A stretch of DNA of 64,000 nucleotides, taken from positions 1 to 64,000 of the forward strand of contig NZ_JABBND010000011.1 in NCBI RefSeq assembly GCF_012933465.1, written 5' to 3'. Source of the stretch: Actinomycetospora sp. TBRC 11914 (GTDB lineage: Bacteria > Actinomycetota > Actinomycetes > Mycobacteriales > Pseudonocardiaceae). Below are positions 17,102 through 25,984 of this stretch, one piece after another (position 1 is the first letter of the stretch; every line of letters starts with the position of its first letter). Below the pieces are notes generated by a model that was not told the origin of the DNA, searched no databases, and saw nothing but the letters and a program-made list of their open reading frames with translations. The position numbers were made by a program, and so were the translations under genes.

Positions 17102-18979
17102 TCAGGGCATCCCCAGCCGGTGCTGGCGCTGGGCGGCCATCCGGATCGGGGCATCCACCGAGCCGTGCCCCGGGTACTCGCCGGTGCGCTGGACGACCTC
17201 GAAGAACACCCGTGAACCCAGGACCGCGGTCGCGAGATGGAAGTACTCGCCGTGGGCGTCGCGGTCGTGGAGCGCGCCGACCTCGCGGAGTCCCGCGAGC
17301 AGGGCCGGGTCGAGGTCGAGCCGGGCGTCGAGGTCGTCGTAGTAGTTGTCCGGGATCGTCACCAGGGGTGCCCCGGCGGCGCGTAGCGCCCGACCGGTGG
17401 TGACGATGTCGTCGGTGGCGAACGCGATCCATTGTGGGTCGGGCACACCCGGGGCCCACTCCCCGCGGCGCAGCACCGCCACCGACAGCGCGAGGCGCAC
17501 GCGGCGGGACGGATCGACGACGGTGCGACTGCGCATCAGCCCGAACGGGGCGGCGAACTCGTTGCTCGTCTCCTCCGCCAGCCCGAGGACCGCGCGGTAG
17601 AAGAGGAAAGCCTCGTCGGCATGGTCGAACGGTTGACTGAGCCCGACGTGGTCGACCCGGGTGATGCCCGTCGTGGCCCCCGGGTCGACCCCGGTGGGGA
17701 GGAAGTCGCTCATCCACTCGCCCCCGGTCCGGGCGAAGAAGACCGACGTGCCGTCCGGGGCGGCGACCGCCGCCATGTCCGTCTCGGCCGGACCCCAGAC
17801 CCGGGGAAGCACCGGCGCCCGCAGCGCCTCGGCCCGTGCCACCGATGCGTCCGGGTCCTCGGAGGAGACCGCGAACGCCCCGACGACGGCCTGCCCGGGT
17901 CCGCCGGTGAGCAGGGTGGCCGCGTTGAGCAGCACGGTGGCGTCGCCCTGCTGCCAACGCTGGACGGGCTTGGAGCGGTGCTGGCCGGTGTGGGTGAAGC
18001 CCAGGGTCGTCAGGGCGTGGCCGAGCACCGGACCCGAGACGGCATCGACGCCGATCTCGGCGAAGGCGTGCCCGGTCAGGGCCGGGGCCCGCGTCGGGAC
18101 GGTGAGCGTGACGCCGTCGGGCGCGGCGGCCGTGGGTGTCCTCCCGAGCTCCTCCTCGAGGTGGATCACCGAACGCATCGCGTCGACGGCCGTCCGGGCC
18201 GGGTCGGACTGCCGGTAGACGTCGTTGAAGACCTCCAACGACAACGGCCCCCGATAGCCGGCGGCGAGCACCTGCCCCAGGAAGCCCGCGAGGTCGAAGG
18301 CTCCCTGGCCGGGGAAGAGGCGGTGGTGGCGGCTCCACTCCAGGACGTTCATCGCGAGGTGCGGGGCGTCGGCGAGCTGCAGGAAGAACAGGCGGTCGGC
18401 GGGGACGGCGGCGAACTTCGACGGGTCCGAGCCGCGGGACAGGACGTGGAAGCTGTCGAGGCAGAGGCCGAGGGACGGATGACCGGCCCGGCTCACGATC
18501 GCCCACGAGTGGTCCCAGGTCGACACGTGCCGGCCCCAGGCGAGCGCCTCGTAGGCGATCCGCAGGCCCCGGTTCCCGGCCCGCTCGGCCAGGGTGTGGA
18601 GCTGCTCGGCGGCGAGGTCGTCGTCGTCGATCGCGTCCGGGGACGTGGACGAGCACATCAGCATCGTGTCGGCGCCCAGACTCTCCATGACGTCGAACCT
18701 GCGCTCCGCCCGGCGCAGGACGCGCGCGAACGCCTCCGGCGGGAGGGCCTCGGCGTCCCGGAAGGGCTGGTAGAGCTCGACGGCCAGGCCGAGGTCGGCG
18801 CACCGGACGCGGAGCTCGGCGGGCGGGAAGGGCGCGGCGACGAGGTCGTTCTCGAAGATCTCCACGCCGTCGAAACCCGCCCCGGAGGCGGCCGAGAGCT
18901 TGTCGGTCAGGGTGCCGGACAGGCAGACCGTCGCGATGGACCGCCGGAGCGCCCCTCCGTCGGCGTCCGCCCCGCTCAT
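17102..18979 (-). CDS. qsuB: 3-dehydroshikimate dehydratase fused to a 4-hydroxyphenylpyruvate-dioxygenase-like domain
   Basis: 625 residues. Residues 1-290 form an isomerase-fold barrel (FDGVEIFENDLV, YEALAWGRHVSTWDHSW, LCLDSFHVLSRGSD, LSLEVFNDVYRQ) typical of metal-dependent 3-dehydroshikimate dehydratase. The rest is a two-module vicinal-oxygen-chelate domain (TRVDHVGLSQPFD, a C-terminal EYFHLATAVLGSRVFFEVVQ) related to HPPD. Both length and two-domain layout match QsuB of Corynebacterium. It makes protocatechuate from 3-dehydroshikimate. The ATG at 18979 overlaps the aroE-type stop (ATGA). The role of the C-terminal domain is less clear. Confidence 0.88.
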   Translation of the reverse strand: MSGADADGGALRRSIATVCLSGTLTDKLSAASGAGFDGVEIFENDLVAAPFPPAELRVRCADLGLAVELYQPFRDAEALPPEAFARVLRRAERRFDVMESLGADTMLMCSSTSPDAIDDDDLAAEQLHTLAERAGNRGLRIAYEALAWGRHVSTWDHSWAIVSRAGHPSLGLCLDSFHVLSRGSDPSKFAAVPADRLFFLQLADAPHLAMNVLEWSRHHRLFPGQGAFDLAGFLGQVLAAGYRGPLSLEVFNDVYRQSDPARTAVDAMRSVIHLEEELGRTPTAAAPDGVTLTVPTRAPALTGHAFAEIGVDAVSGPVLGHALTTLGFTHTGQHRSKPVQRWQQGDATVLLNAATLLTGGPGQAVVGAFAVSSEDPDASVARAEALRAPVLPRVWGPAETDMAAVAAPDGTSVFFARTGGEWMSDFLPTGVDPGATTGITRVDHVGLSQPFDHADEAFLFYRAVLGLAEETSNEFAAPFGLMRSRTVVDPSRRVRLALSVAVLRRGEWAPGVPDPQWIAFATDDIVTTGRALRAAGAPLVTIPDNYYDDLDARLDLDPALLAGLREVGALHDRDAHGEYFHLATAVLGSRVFFEVVQRTGEYPGHGSVDAPIRMAAQRQHRLGMP

Positions 18980-19848
18980 GCGATCCGCTCGGTAGGTGCA
19001 CCGTCGACCAGCTCGGCGAGGTGGGCCAGCATGCGGTCGGTGTCGGGCTGCCGGCCGGTGAACAGGGTGAACGCGTGGGCGGCCTGGAACACCGCCATGG
19101 CCCCGCCGTCGAGGGTGCGGCACCCGCGTCGCCGGGCCTCCCGGAGCAGGGCGGTCTCCAGCGGCCGGTAGACGACCTCGGCGACCCAGAGGTGCGGGTG
19201 GAGCAGCTCGGCCGGCAGCGGGAGGCCCGGGTGCGCCGCCATCCCGATCGGGGTCGCGTGGACGAGCCCGTCGGCGGCGTCCACCAGCTCCGGGAGCCGC
19301 TCCAGATCGGCGGCCACCGCCCGGTCGGGCCCGAGGGCCTGAGCGGCCGCGGCCGCGCGCCCGGGGTCGACGTCGAGGACGGTGAGCCTGCCGACCCCGA
19401 GCTCGAGCAGGGCGTGGGCCACCGCGATCCCGGCTCCGCCGGCGCCGAGCTGGACGACGTGGTCCCGGGGCACGGTCGGCAGACCGAGGCGGAAGCCCGC
19501 CGCGAAGCCCGACTTGTCGGTGTTGTGCCCGATCGCGCGCGCGCCGTCGAAGACGACGGTGTTCACCGCCCCGAGCGCCTCGGCGTCCGCCGACAGCGCG
19601 TCGAGGTGGGGGATGACCAGCTGCTTGCACGGGTGGGTCACGTTCAGCCCGGAGAAGCCCTCGCGGCGGGCCTGCGCCACGATCGCGCCGACGTCGCCGG
19701 GCGCCACGCCGAGCCGGGTGATGTCGAACCGCCGGTAGGAGTACTGCAGCCCGTGGGCTGCGCCCTCGCGCTCGTGCAGGGCGGGGCTCAGCGACGGCCC
19801 GATCCCGGCGCCGACGAGGCCGGCGACGTGGCGCTCGCGGGCCGTCAC
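18976..19848 (-). CDS. Shikimate/quinate 5-dehydrogenase
   Basis: 290 residues. The substrate loop GAGIGPSLSPALHEREG is followed by the NVTHPCKQ motif with the catalytic Lys, HNTDKSGF with the catalytic Asp, the nucleotide fold VQLGAGGAGIAVAHALLELG, and VHATPIGMAAHPGLPLP. The GTG start at 19848 overlaps the transporter stop. Placement between a shikimate-type transporter and dehydroshikimate dehydratase argues for catabolic use, oxidising quinate or shikimate (QsuD-like), rather than aromatic amino-acid biosynthesis. The cofactor preference is not certain. Confidence 0.88.
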   Translation of the reverse strand: MTARERHVAGLVGAGIGPSLSPALHEREGAAHGLQYSYRRFDITRLGVAPGDVGAIVAQARREGFSGLNVTHPCKQLVIPHLDALSADAEALGAVNTVVFDGARAIGHNTDKSGFAAGFRLGLPTVPRDHVVQLGAGGAGIAVAHALLELGVGRLTVLDVDPGRAAAAAQALGPDRAVAADLERLPELVDAADGLVHATPIGMAAHPGLPLPAELLHPHLWVAEVVYRPLETALLREARRRGCRTLDGGAMAVFQAAHAFTLFTGRQPDTDRMLAHLAELVDGAPTERIA

Positions 19849-21200
19849 GCGGCGGCCAGCACGGCGGCGTGGGCGGGCTTCGTGCCGAGCTCGTGCATCG
19901 GGACGCGGTAGGTCTCCCGGCCGAGCAGGGCGCACCCGGCGGCGACGATCGTGCAGACGGCGGTGAACACCGCGACCGGGACCCAGCCACCGGCACCGGG
20001 CCCGGCGAGCGCGGTCGCGATGGTGGGGGCGAACCCGGCCAGGGCGAAACCGATCTGGGTGCCGATGGCCATGCCCGAGCAGCGGACCCGGGTGGAGAAC
20101 ATCTCGCCGTAGAGCGAGGGCCACACCCCGTTGGCGGCGCTGTAGACCACGCCGACCAGGGCGATGCCGACGACGAAGATGAGGGTGTAGTTGCCGCTCG
20201 AGATCGCGCCGAGGTAGGCGAAGGTCAGGGCGCCGGAACCCAGCGCGCCACCGATGAACACCGGCTTGCGGCCGACCCTGTCGGCGAGCGCGGCCCACAG
20301 CGGGATCGCGGCCAGCGCGACGACGTTCGCGACGACCCCGACGGCGAGCACCGTCGCCTTGTCCAGCCCGACCGGCCCCGTGGCGTACGAGAGCGCGTAG
20401 ACGCTGGTGATGGTGCTGACGACCGCGACCAGGGCGCAGCCCACGACGCGGGCGACGTCGAGGCCGTTCTCCCGGAACAGGGCCGCGATCGGGAGCTTCG
20501 CGACCTCCCGGGTCTCGGCCGCCTCGGCGAAGGCGGGCGTCTCGGGCATGGCGCGGCGGACCCAGATGCCGACCCCGACGACGACGGCGCTCAGCAGGAA
20601 CGGAATGCGCCAGCCCCAGGTCATCAGGGCCTGCGCCGGCAGGTCGGCCAGCGGGATGAAGATCAGCGTGGCGACGATGAGGCCGGCCTGCGTGCCGCTG
20701 AGGGTGAAGCTGGTGAAGAAGGCGCGCCGGCCCGCCGGGGCGTGCTCGAGGGTCATCGAGTTCGCCCCGCTCTGCTCGCCGCCGGCCGAGAAGCCCTGGA
20801 GCAGGCGCAGGACGACCAGCGCGATCGGGGCGACGATCCCGACCCGGTCGTAGGTCGGCAGGCATCCGACCAGGAACGTCGCGGTGCCCATGAGCACCAG
20901 GCTCATCATCATGACCCGCTGGCGTCCGAACCGGTCGCCGTAGTGCCCGAGGACCGCGGCGCCGATCGGCCGCGCGATGTACCCGACGCCGAAGGTGGCC
21001 AGCGCCGCGAGGCTGGCGAGGGTCGGGTTCCCGGACGGGAAGAAGATCTTGCCGAACACGAGCGCCGCGGCGGTGCCGTAGATGAAGAAGTCGTAGTACT
21101 CCACGACGCTGCCGATCCATCCGGCGAAGGCCGCCTTGCGCGGGGTTCTCGTGCCGGAGGGCTCGCCGTCGCGGGGCGGGTCGACCACGTCGTCGCTCAT
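19845..21200 (-). CDS. MHS-family MFS transporter, probable shikimate/quinate importer
   Basis: 451 residues with 12 predicted helices. The opening WIGSVVEYYDFFIYGTAAAL and the loop ARPIGAAVLGHYGDRFGRQR are hallmarks of the metabolite:H+ symporter subfamily, which includes ShiA. It probably brings quinate or shikimate into the cell for the two enzymes encoded downstream. I chose the ATG at 21200 because a GGAG lies 6 nt upstream; the ATG at 21206, two codons earlier, abuts this GGAG and has no usable spacing. Confidence 0.85.
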   Translation of the reverse strand: MSDDVVDPPRDGEPSGTRTPRKAAFAGWIGSVVEYYDFFIYGTAAALVFGKIFFPSGNPTLASLAALATFGVGYIARPIGAAVLGHYGDRFGRQRVMMMSLVLMGTATFLVGCLPTYDRVGIVAPIALVVLRLLQGFSAGGEQSGANSMTLEHAPAGRRAFFTSFTLSGTQAGLIVATLIFIPLADLPAQALMTWGWRIPFLLSAVVVGVGIWVRRAMPETPAFAEAAETREVAKLPIAALFRENGLDVARVVGCALVAVVSTITSVYALSYATGPVGLDKATVLAVGVVANVVALAAIPLWAALADRVGRKPVFIGGALGSGALTFAYLGAISSGNYTLIFVVGIALVGVVYSAANGVWPSLYGEMFSTRVRCSGMAIGTQIGFALAGFAPTIATALAGPGAGGWVPVAVFTAVCTIVAAGCALLGRETYRVPMHELGTKPAHAAVLAAA

Positions 21201-21218
21201 ATTCATCTCCAGGGCGCT

Positions 21219-21242
21219 TATGTACGAACTGGTACGTTCATA
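21219..21242. promoter_or_regulatory. Candidate TetR operator between transporter and regulator
   Basis: A 24-bp imperfect palindrome of form TATGnACGnACnnGTnCGTnCATA, matching its own reverse complement at 18 of 24 positions. It sits 19 nt upstream of the transporter start and 94 nt upstream of the divergent TetR gene. Position and symmetry fit an operator repressing the quinate/shikimate operon. It lies close to where the transporter promoter must be. Confidence 0.6.
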
Positions 21243-21336
21243 CAGGGAGTGCGGTAGAGATCACAAGAGGTCGGCCCCGGCGAGGTCGGCGGTGTCTACG
21301 ATCGGGACCGTCGAGGCCGGCCAGGCGAGGAGTCCG

Positions 21337-22020
21337 ATGTCAGCGTCCGAGGCGGTCGAGGGCGACGAACGACGGCGCGACGCCGAGCGCACCAAGTCCG
21401 AGCTGCTCGCCGTCGCCACCGAGGAGTTCGCCCGCCGCGGGCTCAGCGGAGCTCGCGTCGACGAGATCGCCGCCCGCACCCGGACCACCAAGCGGATGAT
21501 CTACTACTACTACGGGGGCAAGGAGCAGCTCTACACCGCGGTCCTGGAGAAGGCCTACGGGGAGATCCGGGCCGCCGAGCAGGCCGTCGACGTCACGCAC
21601 ATGGATCCCGTCGCGGCGATCCGCCAGCTGGCCGAGCTGACCTTCGACCACCACGAGGCGCACCCGTCGTTCGTCCGCCTGGTGAGCATCGAGAACACCC
21701 ACGACGCCGTGCACATCGCCCGCTCGCCGACCCTGTCGAACCTCGCCGCCCCGGCCCTCGACGTGATCGGTCAGATCCTCGACGCGGGGCGCGCGTCGGG
21801 CGTGTTCACCGGCGATGCCGACGCCCTCGACGTCCACATGCTGATCAGTTCCTTCTGCATCTTCCGGATCGCCAACCGCCACACCTTCGGCGCGCTGTTC
21901 GGCCGCGACCTCGCCGACCCGGCCCTGCGCGGGCACTACCGCGCGATGGTCGGTGACCTGGTCGTCGCCTACCTCACCTCGGGAGCTCGCGCTCGGCCGC
22001 CAGGGCCCGCGGGTGGATGA
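21337..22020 (+). CDS. TetR-family regulator, probably of the quinate/shikimate operon
   Basis: 227 residues. The N-terminal DNA-binding domain (LLAVATEEFARRGLSGARVD, then RTTKRMIYYYYGGKEQLY) is followed by a helical ligand-binding domain of about 150 residues (FVRLVSIENTHDAVHIARSP), a pattern seen in regulators of aromatic catabolism. The start at 21337 has GAGGAG upstream. It is divergent from the MHS transporter with a palindrome between them. The last 47 nt overlap the convergent gene's 3' end. Confidence 0.85.
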   Translation: MSASEAVEGDERRRDAERTKSELLAVATEEFARRGLSGARVDEIAARTRTTKRMIYYYYGGKEQLYTAVLEKAYGEIRAAEQAVDVTHMDPVAAIRQLAELTFDHHEAHPSFVRLVSIENTHDAVHIARSPTLSNLAAPALDVIGQILDAGRASGVFTGDADALDVHMLISSFCIFRIANRHTFGALFGRDLADPALRGHYRAMVGDLVVAYLTSGARARPPGPAGG

Positions 22021-22765
22021 GGAGGCGGTCGAGCCCGGCCCGGCACCGGGTGAGGAACTCGACGTCGTCGACGGGGGCCGGCGCGTCACCGGACCCGGTG
22101 GCAGGTGACCCGATGACGAGCGGGACCTGGGGTGGCAGCGTGGCGAGCAGGCTGGTGGCCGGCCCCATGTCGACGTCGAGCTCGCCGGCCGCCACGCGGA
22201 CGTAGCCGAGCGCGTCGCCGAGCTCGGCGATCAGGTCGGCCACCTCGTCCGGGTCCGCGACACGGGGCCACACGTCGACCACCACGCCGCCGCGGGTCCC
22301 CCGGACGATCTCGGCGGCCTCCCGGGCGTCACCCGCTGCCGTGCCGGGCATCGGCACGAGCAACGGCCGCACCCCGCGTCGCGCCGCGGCCTCGTCCAGC
22401 GCCGCGAAGCGGGCACGGTTCTCCTCGACGCCGCCCTCGGCCGCGCGCGCCGTGACGAACTGGCACCCGAGACGTGAGCCGAGGTCCAGCACGCGGTACT
22501 GCGGGCCGGCGACGTCGGTGGGGCCGTCGCGCAGCGCCAGATCCACCCGGCCGACGTCCAGCGCGGTGACCCGCGAGGCCAGGAGGGCGTCGACCAGCGT
22601 GGCGAGCACCGGCGAACCGGCGCCCTTGTCCCACAGCGACTCGACCGAGGCGATCGACGCGACGTGGAAGCCGATCGAGTCCAGCCCGGCCGCCCGCGCG
22701 GCGGCGACGCCGGCGACCGGGTCGCTCGAGGACAGGACCGACTGGTGCACGGCGACGCGGTTCAC
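21974..22765 (-). CDS. Sugar-phosphate-isomerase-like TIM barrel protein, unknown substrate
   Basis: 263 residues. The sequence RVAVHQSVLSSSDPVAGVAA, then GLDSIGFHVASIASVESLWD and the late GDALGYVRVAAGELDVD, suggests an AP-endonuclease-2-like barrel. However, the classic metal-binding Glu/Asp/His pattern is weak, so activity is uncertain. Its 3' end overlaps the convergent TetR gene by 47 nt, which argues against strong co-expression of both. No operon partner. Confidence 0.6.
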   Translation of the reverse strand: MNRVAVHQSVLSSSDPVAGVAAARAAGLDSIGFHVASIASVESLWDKGAGSPVLATLVDALLASRVTALDVGRVDLALRDGPTDVAGPQYRVLDLGSRLGCQFVTARAAEGGVEENRARFAALDEAAARRGVRPLLVPMPGTAAGDAREAAEIVRGTRGGVVVDVWPRVADPDEVADLIAELGDALGYVRVAAGELDVDMGPATSLLATLPPQVPLVIGSPATGSGDAPAPVDDVEFLTRCRAGLDRLLIHPRALAAERELPR

Positions 22766-22859
22766 CGGGCCATCGTCCCGGACAGCGCCCGGGTCGGTCG
22801 TGCCGGACCTGGAGCGTCACCTGCTGCCGGCCCTGCGACCGCGCTACCGATCGATGTCG

Positions 22860-23876
22860 TCAGCGGGCGTGCGCCTCGATGAGGTGGGGTCCGGAGGGCA
22901 GCGGCGTGGTGCCGTGCAGCCGGAAGCCCGTGGCGTCGAGCAGGCCGGCGAACTCGCTCCTCGTGCGCTCCCGGCCGCCCGCGTAGACGAGCATGATCAG
23001 GTCGAGCAGCGCGCCCGGGACGAGATCGGGGTCGTCGGTCGTGTGGTCGGGCAGGACGATCTCGACGATGACCAGCCGGGCGTGCGGGCTCATCGCCGCT
23101 CGGCACCGCGCGAGGACCGTGCGGCAGCGGTCGTCGTCCCAGTCGTGCAGCACGCTCTTGAGCAGGTAGACGTCGCCGCCGTCGGGTACCTGCGCGAAGA
23201 AGTCGCCCTCGACGATCCGGCACCGGTCGTCGAGACCGTGCTCGGCCAGGTACGGCCCGGCGAGGCGGGCCACGGGGGTCCGTTCGTACAGCACGCCGGA
23301 GAGTGCGGGATGGGCCTGCAGCACCGCCGTCAGGACCGTGCCGATCCCGCCACCGACGTCGACGACGATGCCGGCCTCGTCGAACAACGGTGCCGCGGCC
23401 AGGTCCTGGGCGACGAGCAGGGATCGAGCGCGCATGCGGGCCGAGCCGCGGGCCTCGGCGTCGGGATGGGCCGTGTAGTGGTCGAAGAGCGGCTGTCCGT
23501 ACAGCGCCTCGAACCCGGGCTGGCCGGTGCGCACCGTGTGCAGCAGTTCGCCGAAGGCGTGGTACATCTCCGTCCCGAAGTCGACGACGATCGCGCGGGT
23601 GTCACCCGGCGCGTCCCGACGCAGGCAGGCCGCCGCGTCGTTCAGCGCGAAGGCGCCGTCGTCGGTCTCCGTGAAGACTCCGCTGGTGACCAGTGCGCGC
23701 ACGACACGTGCCAGTTCGTCGGCGCGGGCACCGACCGCGCCGGCGAGGGCGTGCGCGTCGAGCGGGCCCGCCGCCAGGGCGTCGGCGACCCCGAGCTCGG
23801 CGGCGACGTACAGCGCCTGCGACAGCTGGTAACCCTGCGCCATCCTGACGACCGTCTGCTGCACCGATGGGCCCAT
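22860..23876 (-). CDS. SAM-dependent O-methyltransferase (Methyltransf_2 type)
   Basis: 338 residues. A winged-helix dimerisation domain (residues 10-90, YQLSQALYVAAELGVADALA) precedes a Rossmann methyltransferase domain with the SAM motif VVDVGGGIGTVLTAVL, the second-shell segment RIVEGDFFAQVPDGGDVYLL, and LKSVLHDWDDDRC with the His seen in this O-methyltransferase group. Members methylate hydroxyl groups on polyketides and phenolics. It stands alone, so the substrate is unknown. The 214 nt upstream of its start, to 24090, hold no gene. Confidence 0.85.
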   Translation of the reverse strand: MGPSVQQTVVRMAQGYQLSQALYVAAELGVADALAAGPLDAHALAGAVGARADELARVVRALVTSGVFTETDDGAFALNDAAACLRRDAPGDTRAIVVDFGTEMYHAFGELLHTVRTGQPGFEALYGQPLFDHYTAHPDAEARGSARMRARSLLVAQDLAAAPLFDEAGIVVDVGGGIGTVLTAVLQAHPALSGVLYERTPVARLAGPYLAEHGLDDRCRIVEGDFFAQVPDGGDVYLLKSVLHDWDDDRCRTVLARCRAAMSPHARLVIVEIVLPDHTTDDPDLVPGALLDLIMLVYAGGRERTRSEFAGLLDATGFRLHGTTPLPSGPHLIEAHAR

Positions 23877-24090
23877 CGCGCGGACGCTACGAGGGACGGC
23901 GCGGAGCCGGAACGAGCCGTGCAGCGTCGTGCCGGAAGCGCAGCGGCTCCGTCATCCCGCCGTCGCCTCGCTGGTCCGCCTGGACGGGGCGACCACGGGC
24001 GAGGTGCTCGGGAGACGCTTGGTCACACCGCGGGCCCGTACGTCGTCCTGCCTCTCGGAGGACCCCACCCGCCGTCGGGAAGGAGCGAGG

Positions 24091-25059
24091 ATGCGCGCCA
24101 TCCGCGTCGAGGAGTTCGGCGGACCCGAGGTGCTCGAGGAGGTTCGCCTGCCCGACCCGGTCCCGGCCGCGGGTCAGGCCGTCGTCGACGTCGGGTTCGC
24201 GAGCGTCACGTTCCTCGACACCCAGCTCCGGGCCGGGCGGCCACCGCGGGCCGCCATGACGCCGAAGCTGCCGATGGTGCCCGGGACCGGCGTCGGGGGT
24301 GTGGTGGGCGCGCTCGGCGCGGGCACCGACCCGACGCTGCGGGGACGTCGGGTGGTGGCGGCCCTGCCCGGTCGCGGCGGCTACGCGGAACGAGCGGTCG
24401 TCGACGCGTCCGGGCTCGTCGCGGTGCCCGACGCGCTCGGGCTCGACGTGGCTACCGCCCTGCTCGCCGACGGGCGCACCGCCCGGGCGCTGCTCGAGAC
24501 CCTCCGCGCCGTGGTCCCGCTCCCGGGCCGGACGGTGCTCGTCGCGCCCGCGGCCGGCGGAGTCGGGAGCCTGCTCGTGAGTCTGCTCGCGCGCGACGGC
24601 GCCCGGGTCGTCGCCGCCGCCGGCGGACCGGTCAAGCTCGACGTGGCCCGCGCGCGTGGCGCCGCCCTGGGCGTCGACTACCGCGACGAGGGATGGCCGA
24701 CCACGCTCCACTCGCAGGTCGGTCAGGTCGACGTCCTCCTCGACGGCGTCGGCGGCGGGATCGGGGACGCCGCCGTCGCGCTGGTCCGGCAGGACGGCAT
24801 CGTGGCCCGCTTCGGCGCCGCCGGCGGTCGCCCGGGCGCGGCCCCGTCCGACCTCGGGCGACCTGACCTGCGGACGATCGGCCTGGGCACCCTCGACGCC
24901 GCGCGTGAGGCCCGGCTGGTCGCCGAGGCCCTCGCCGACGCCGCGGGCGGGGGCGTCCGGCCGGAGCTCGGCCGGACCTGGCCGCTCGCCCGCGCCGCCG
25001 ACGCCCACCGGGCCATCGAGGGGCGAGCGACGATCGGCAAGACCCTGCTGGCCGTCTGA
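24091..25059 (+). CDS. Zinc-independent medium-chain (quinone) oxidoreductase
   Basis: 322 residues of the QOR branch of the MDR superfamily: a GroES-like N-terminal domain (IRVEEFGGPEVLEEVRLPDP) and a nucleotide domain (VLVAPAAGGVGSLLVSLLAR, GDGxR-like segment, LDGVGGGIGDAAVAL). The catalytic-zinc Cys/His ligands are absent. Such enzymes reduce quinones or enones with NADPH. AGGAG at 24081-24085 supports the start. It is a single gene, convergent with the sigma-factor gene. Confidence 0.85.
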   Translation: MRAIRVEEFGGPEVLEEVRLPDPVPAAGQAVVDVGFASVTFLDTQLRAGRPPRAAMTPKLPMVPGTGVGGVVGALGAGTDPTLRGRRVVAALPGRGGYAERAVVDASGLVAVPDALGLDVATALLADGRTARALLETLRAVVPLPGRTVLVAPAAGGVGSLLVSLLARDGARVVAAAGGPVKLDVARARGAALGVDYRDEGWPTTLHSQVGQVDVLLDGVGGGIGDAAVALVRQDGIVARFGAAGGRPGAAPSDLGRPDLRTIGLGTLDAAREARLVAEALADAAGGGVRPELGRTWPLARAADAHRAIEGRATIGKTLLAV

Positions 25060-25096
25060 GCCCGGACACCCGCGGTGGTCGTCGGCGAAGCACCGC

Positions 25097-25984
25097 TCAC
25101 GACCTGCCCGCCAGGTGTGCGAGCTTGTCCGGGTTGCGCACCGTGTAGATGGCGGTGATGGCGCCGTCGCGCGCGTCGAGGGTGACCAGCGAGGTGTCCG
25201 CGCCGAGGGTGATCTCGAGGCCCGTCCGCCCGTTGACCGGCACGAACGACGTCGGCCCGACCGGGAAGCGCCGGACGAGTCCGGACAGGAACGCCGTCAC
25301 GTTCCGGCGCCCGGTCACCGGGCGCAACGCGGCGCGGACCTTTCCGCCGCCGTCGTTGTAGGCGACGACGTCGGCGCTGAGCATCCCGGTTAGCCCCTCG
25401 AGATCCCCGGTCCGCGCGGCCTCGAGGAAGCGCTCGAGCAGCCGGCGGTGCTCCGCGGGGCTCGGCGGCGCACCGCCGCCGCGGTCGGCGGCGAGCCGGG
25501 CCTGCGCCCGGTGCTGCATCTGGCGGCAGGCCGCCGCGCTCGCCCCGAGGATCTCGCCGATCCGGTCGTAGGGCATCGCGAAGGCCTCGCGCAGCACCAT
25601 GACGGCCCGCTCGGGCGGGGAGAGCCGCTCCATCAGGTGCAGGGTCGCGTAGGCCACGGTGTCGTCGAGCTCGGCGGTCTCCGCGGGCCCCAGCTCGCCG
25701 GTCGCCACGGGCTCGGGCAGCCACGGGCCCGGGTACGCCTCGCGACGGGCGCGGGCAGAGGTGAGGGCGTCGATCGCGAGCCGGGACACCGCGGTGACGA
25801 GGAAGGCCCGCGGGGAGCGGACCGCTGCGTGGTCGGCCCGCATCCACTTCTCGTAGGCGTCCGCCACCACGTCCTCGGCGTCCCACATGCTGCCGAGCAG
25901 GCGGTAGGCCAACCCCAGCAGCGCCGGCCGGTGGGACTGGAACTCCGCCGTCGGATCGAGCCGCTCCTCCCTGGGCGCGGTCAC
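25097..25984 (-). CDS. ECF41-type RNA polymerase sigma factor with C-terminal SnoaL-like domain
   Basis: 295 residues. Sigma region 2 (FQSHRPALLGLAYRLLGSMW, DAEDVVADAYEKW) and region 4 (LSPPERAVMVLREAFAMPYD, IGEILGASAAACRQMQHRA) are followed by about 120 residues of SnoaL-like domain containing the VAYNDGGGKVRAA motif of the ECF41 group. These have no classical anti-sigma factor; the C-terminal extension modulates activity. A GTG start at 25984 overlaps the epimerase stop. ECF41 genes commonly sit beside an oxidoreductase, epimerase or carboxymuconolactone decarboxylase target, as here. Confidence 0.88.
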   Translation of the reverse strand: MTAPREERLDPTAEFQSHRPALLGLAYRLLGSMWDAEDVVADAYEKWMRADHAAVRSPRAFLVTAVSRLAIDALTSARARREAYPGPWLPEPVATGELGPAETAELDDTVAYATLHLMERLSPPERAVMVLREAFAMPYDRIGEILGASAAACRQMQHRAQARLAADRGGGAPPSPAEHRRLLERFLEAARTGDLEGLTGMLSADVVAYNDGGGKVRAALRPVTGRRNVTAFLSGLVRRFPVGPTSFVPVNGRTGLEITLGADTSLVTLDARDGAITAIYTVRNPDKLAHLAGRS

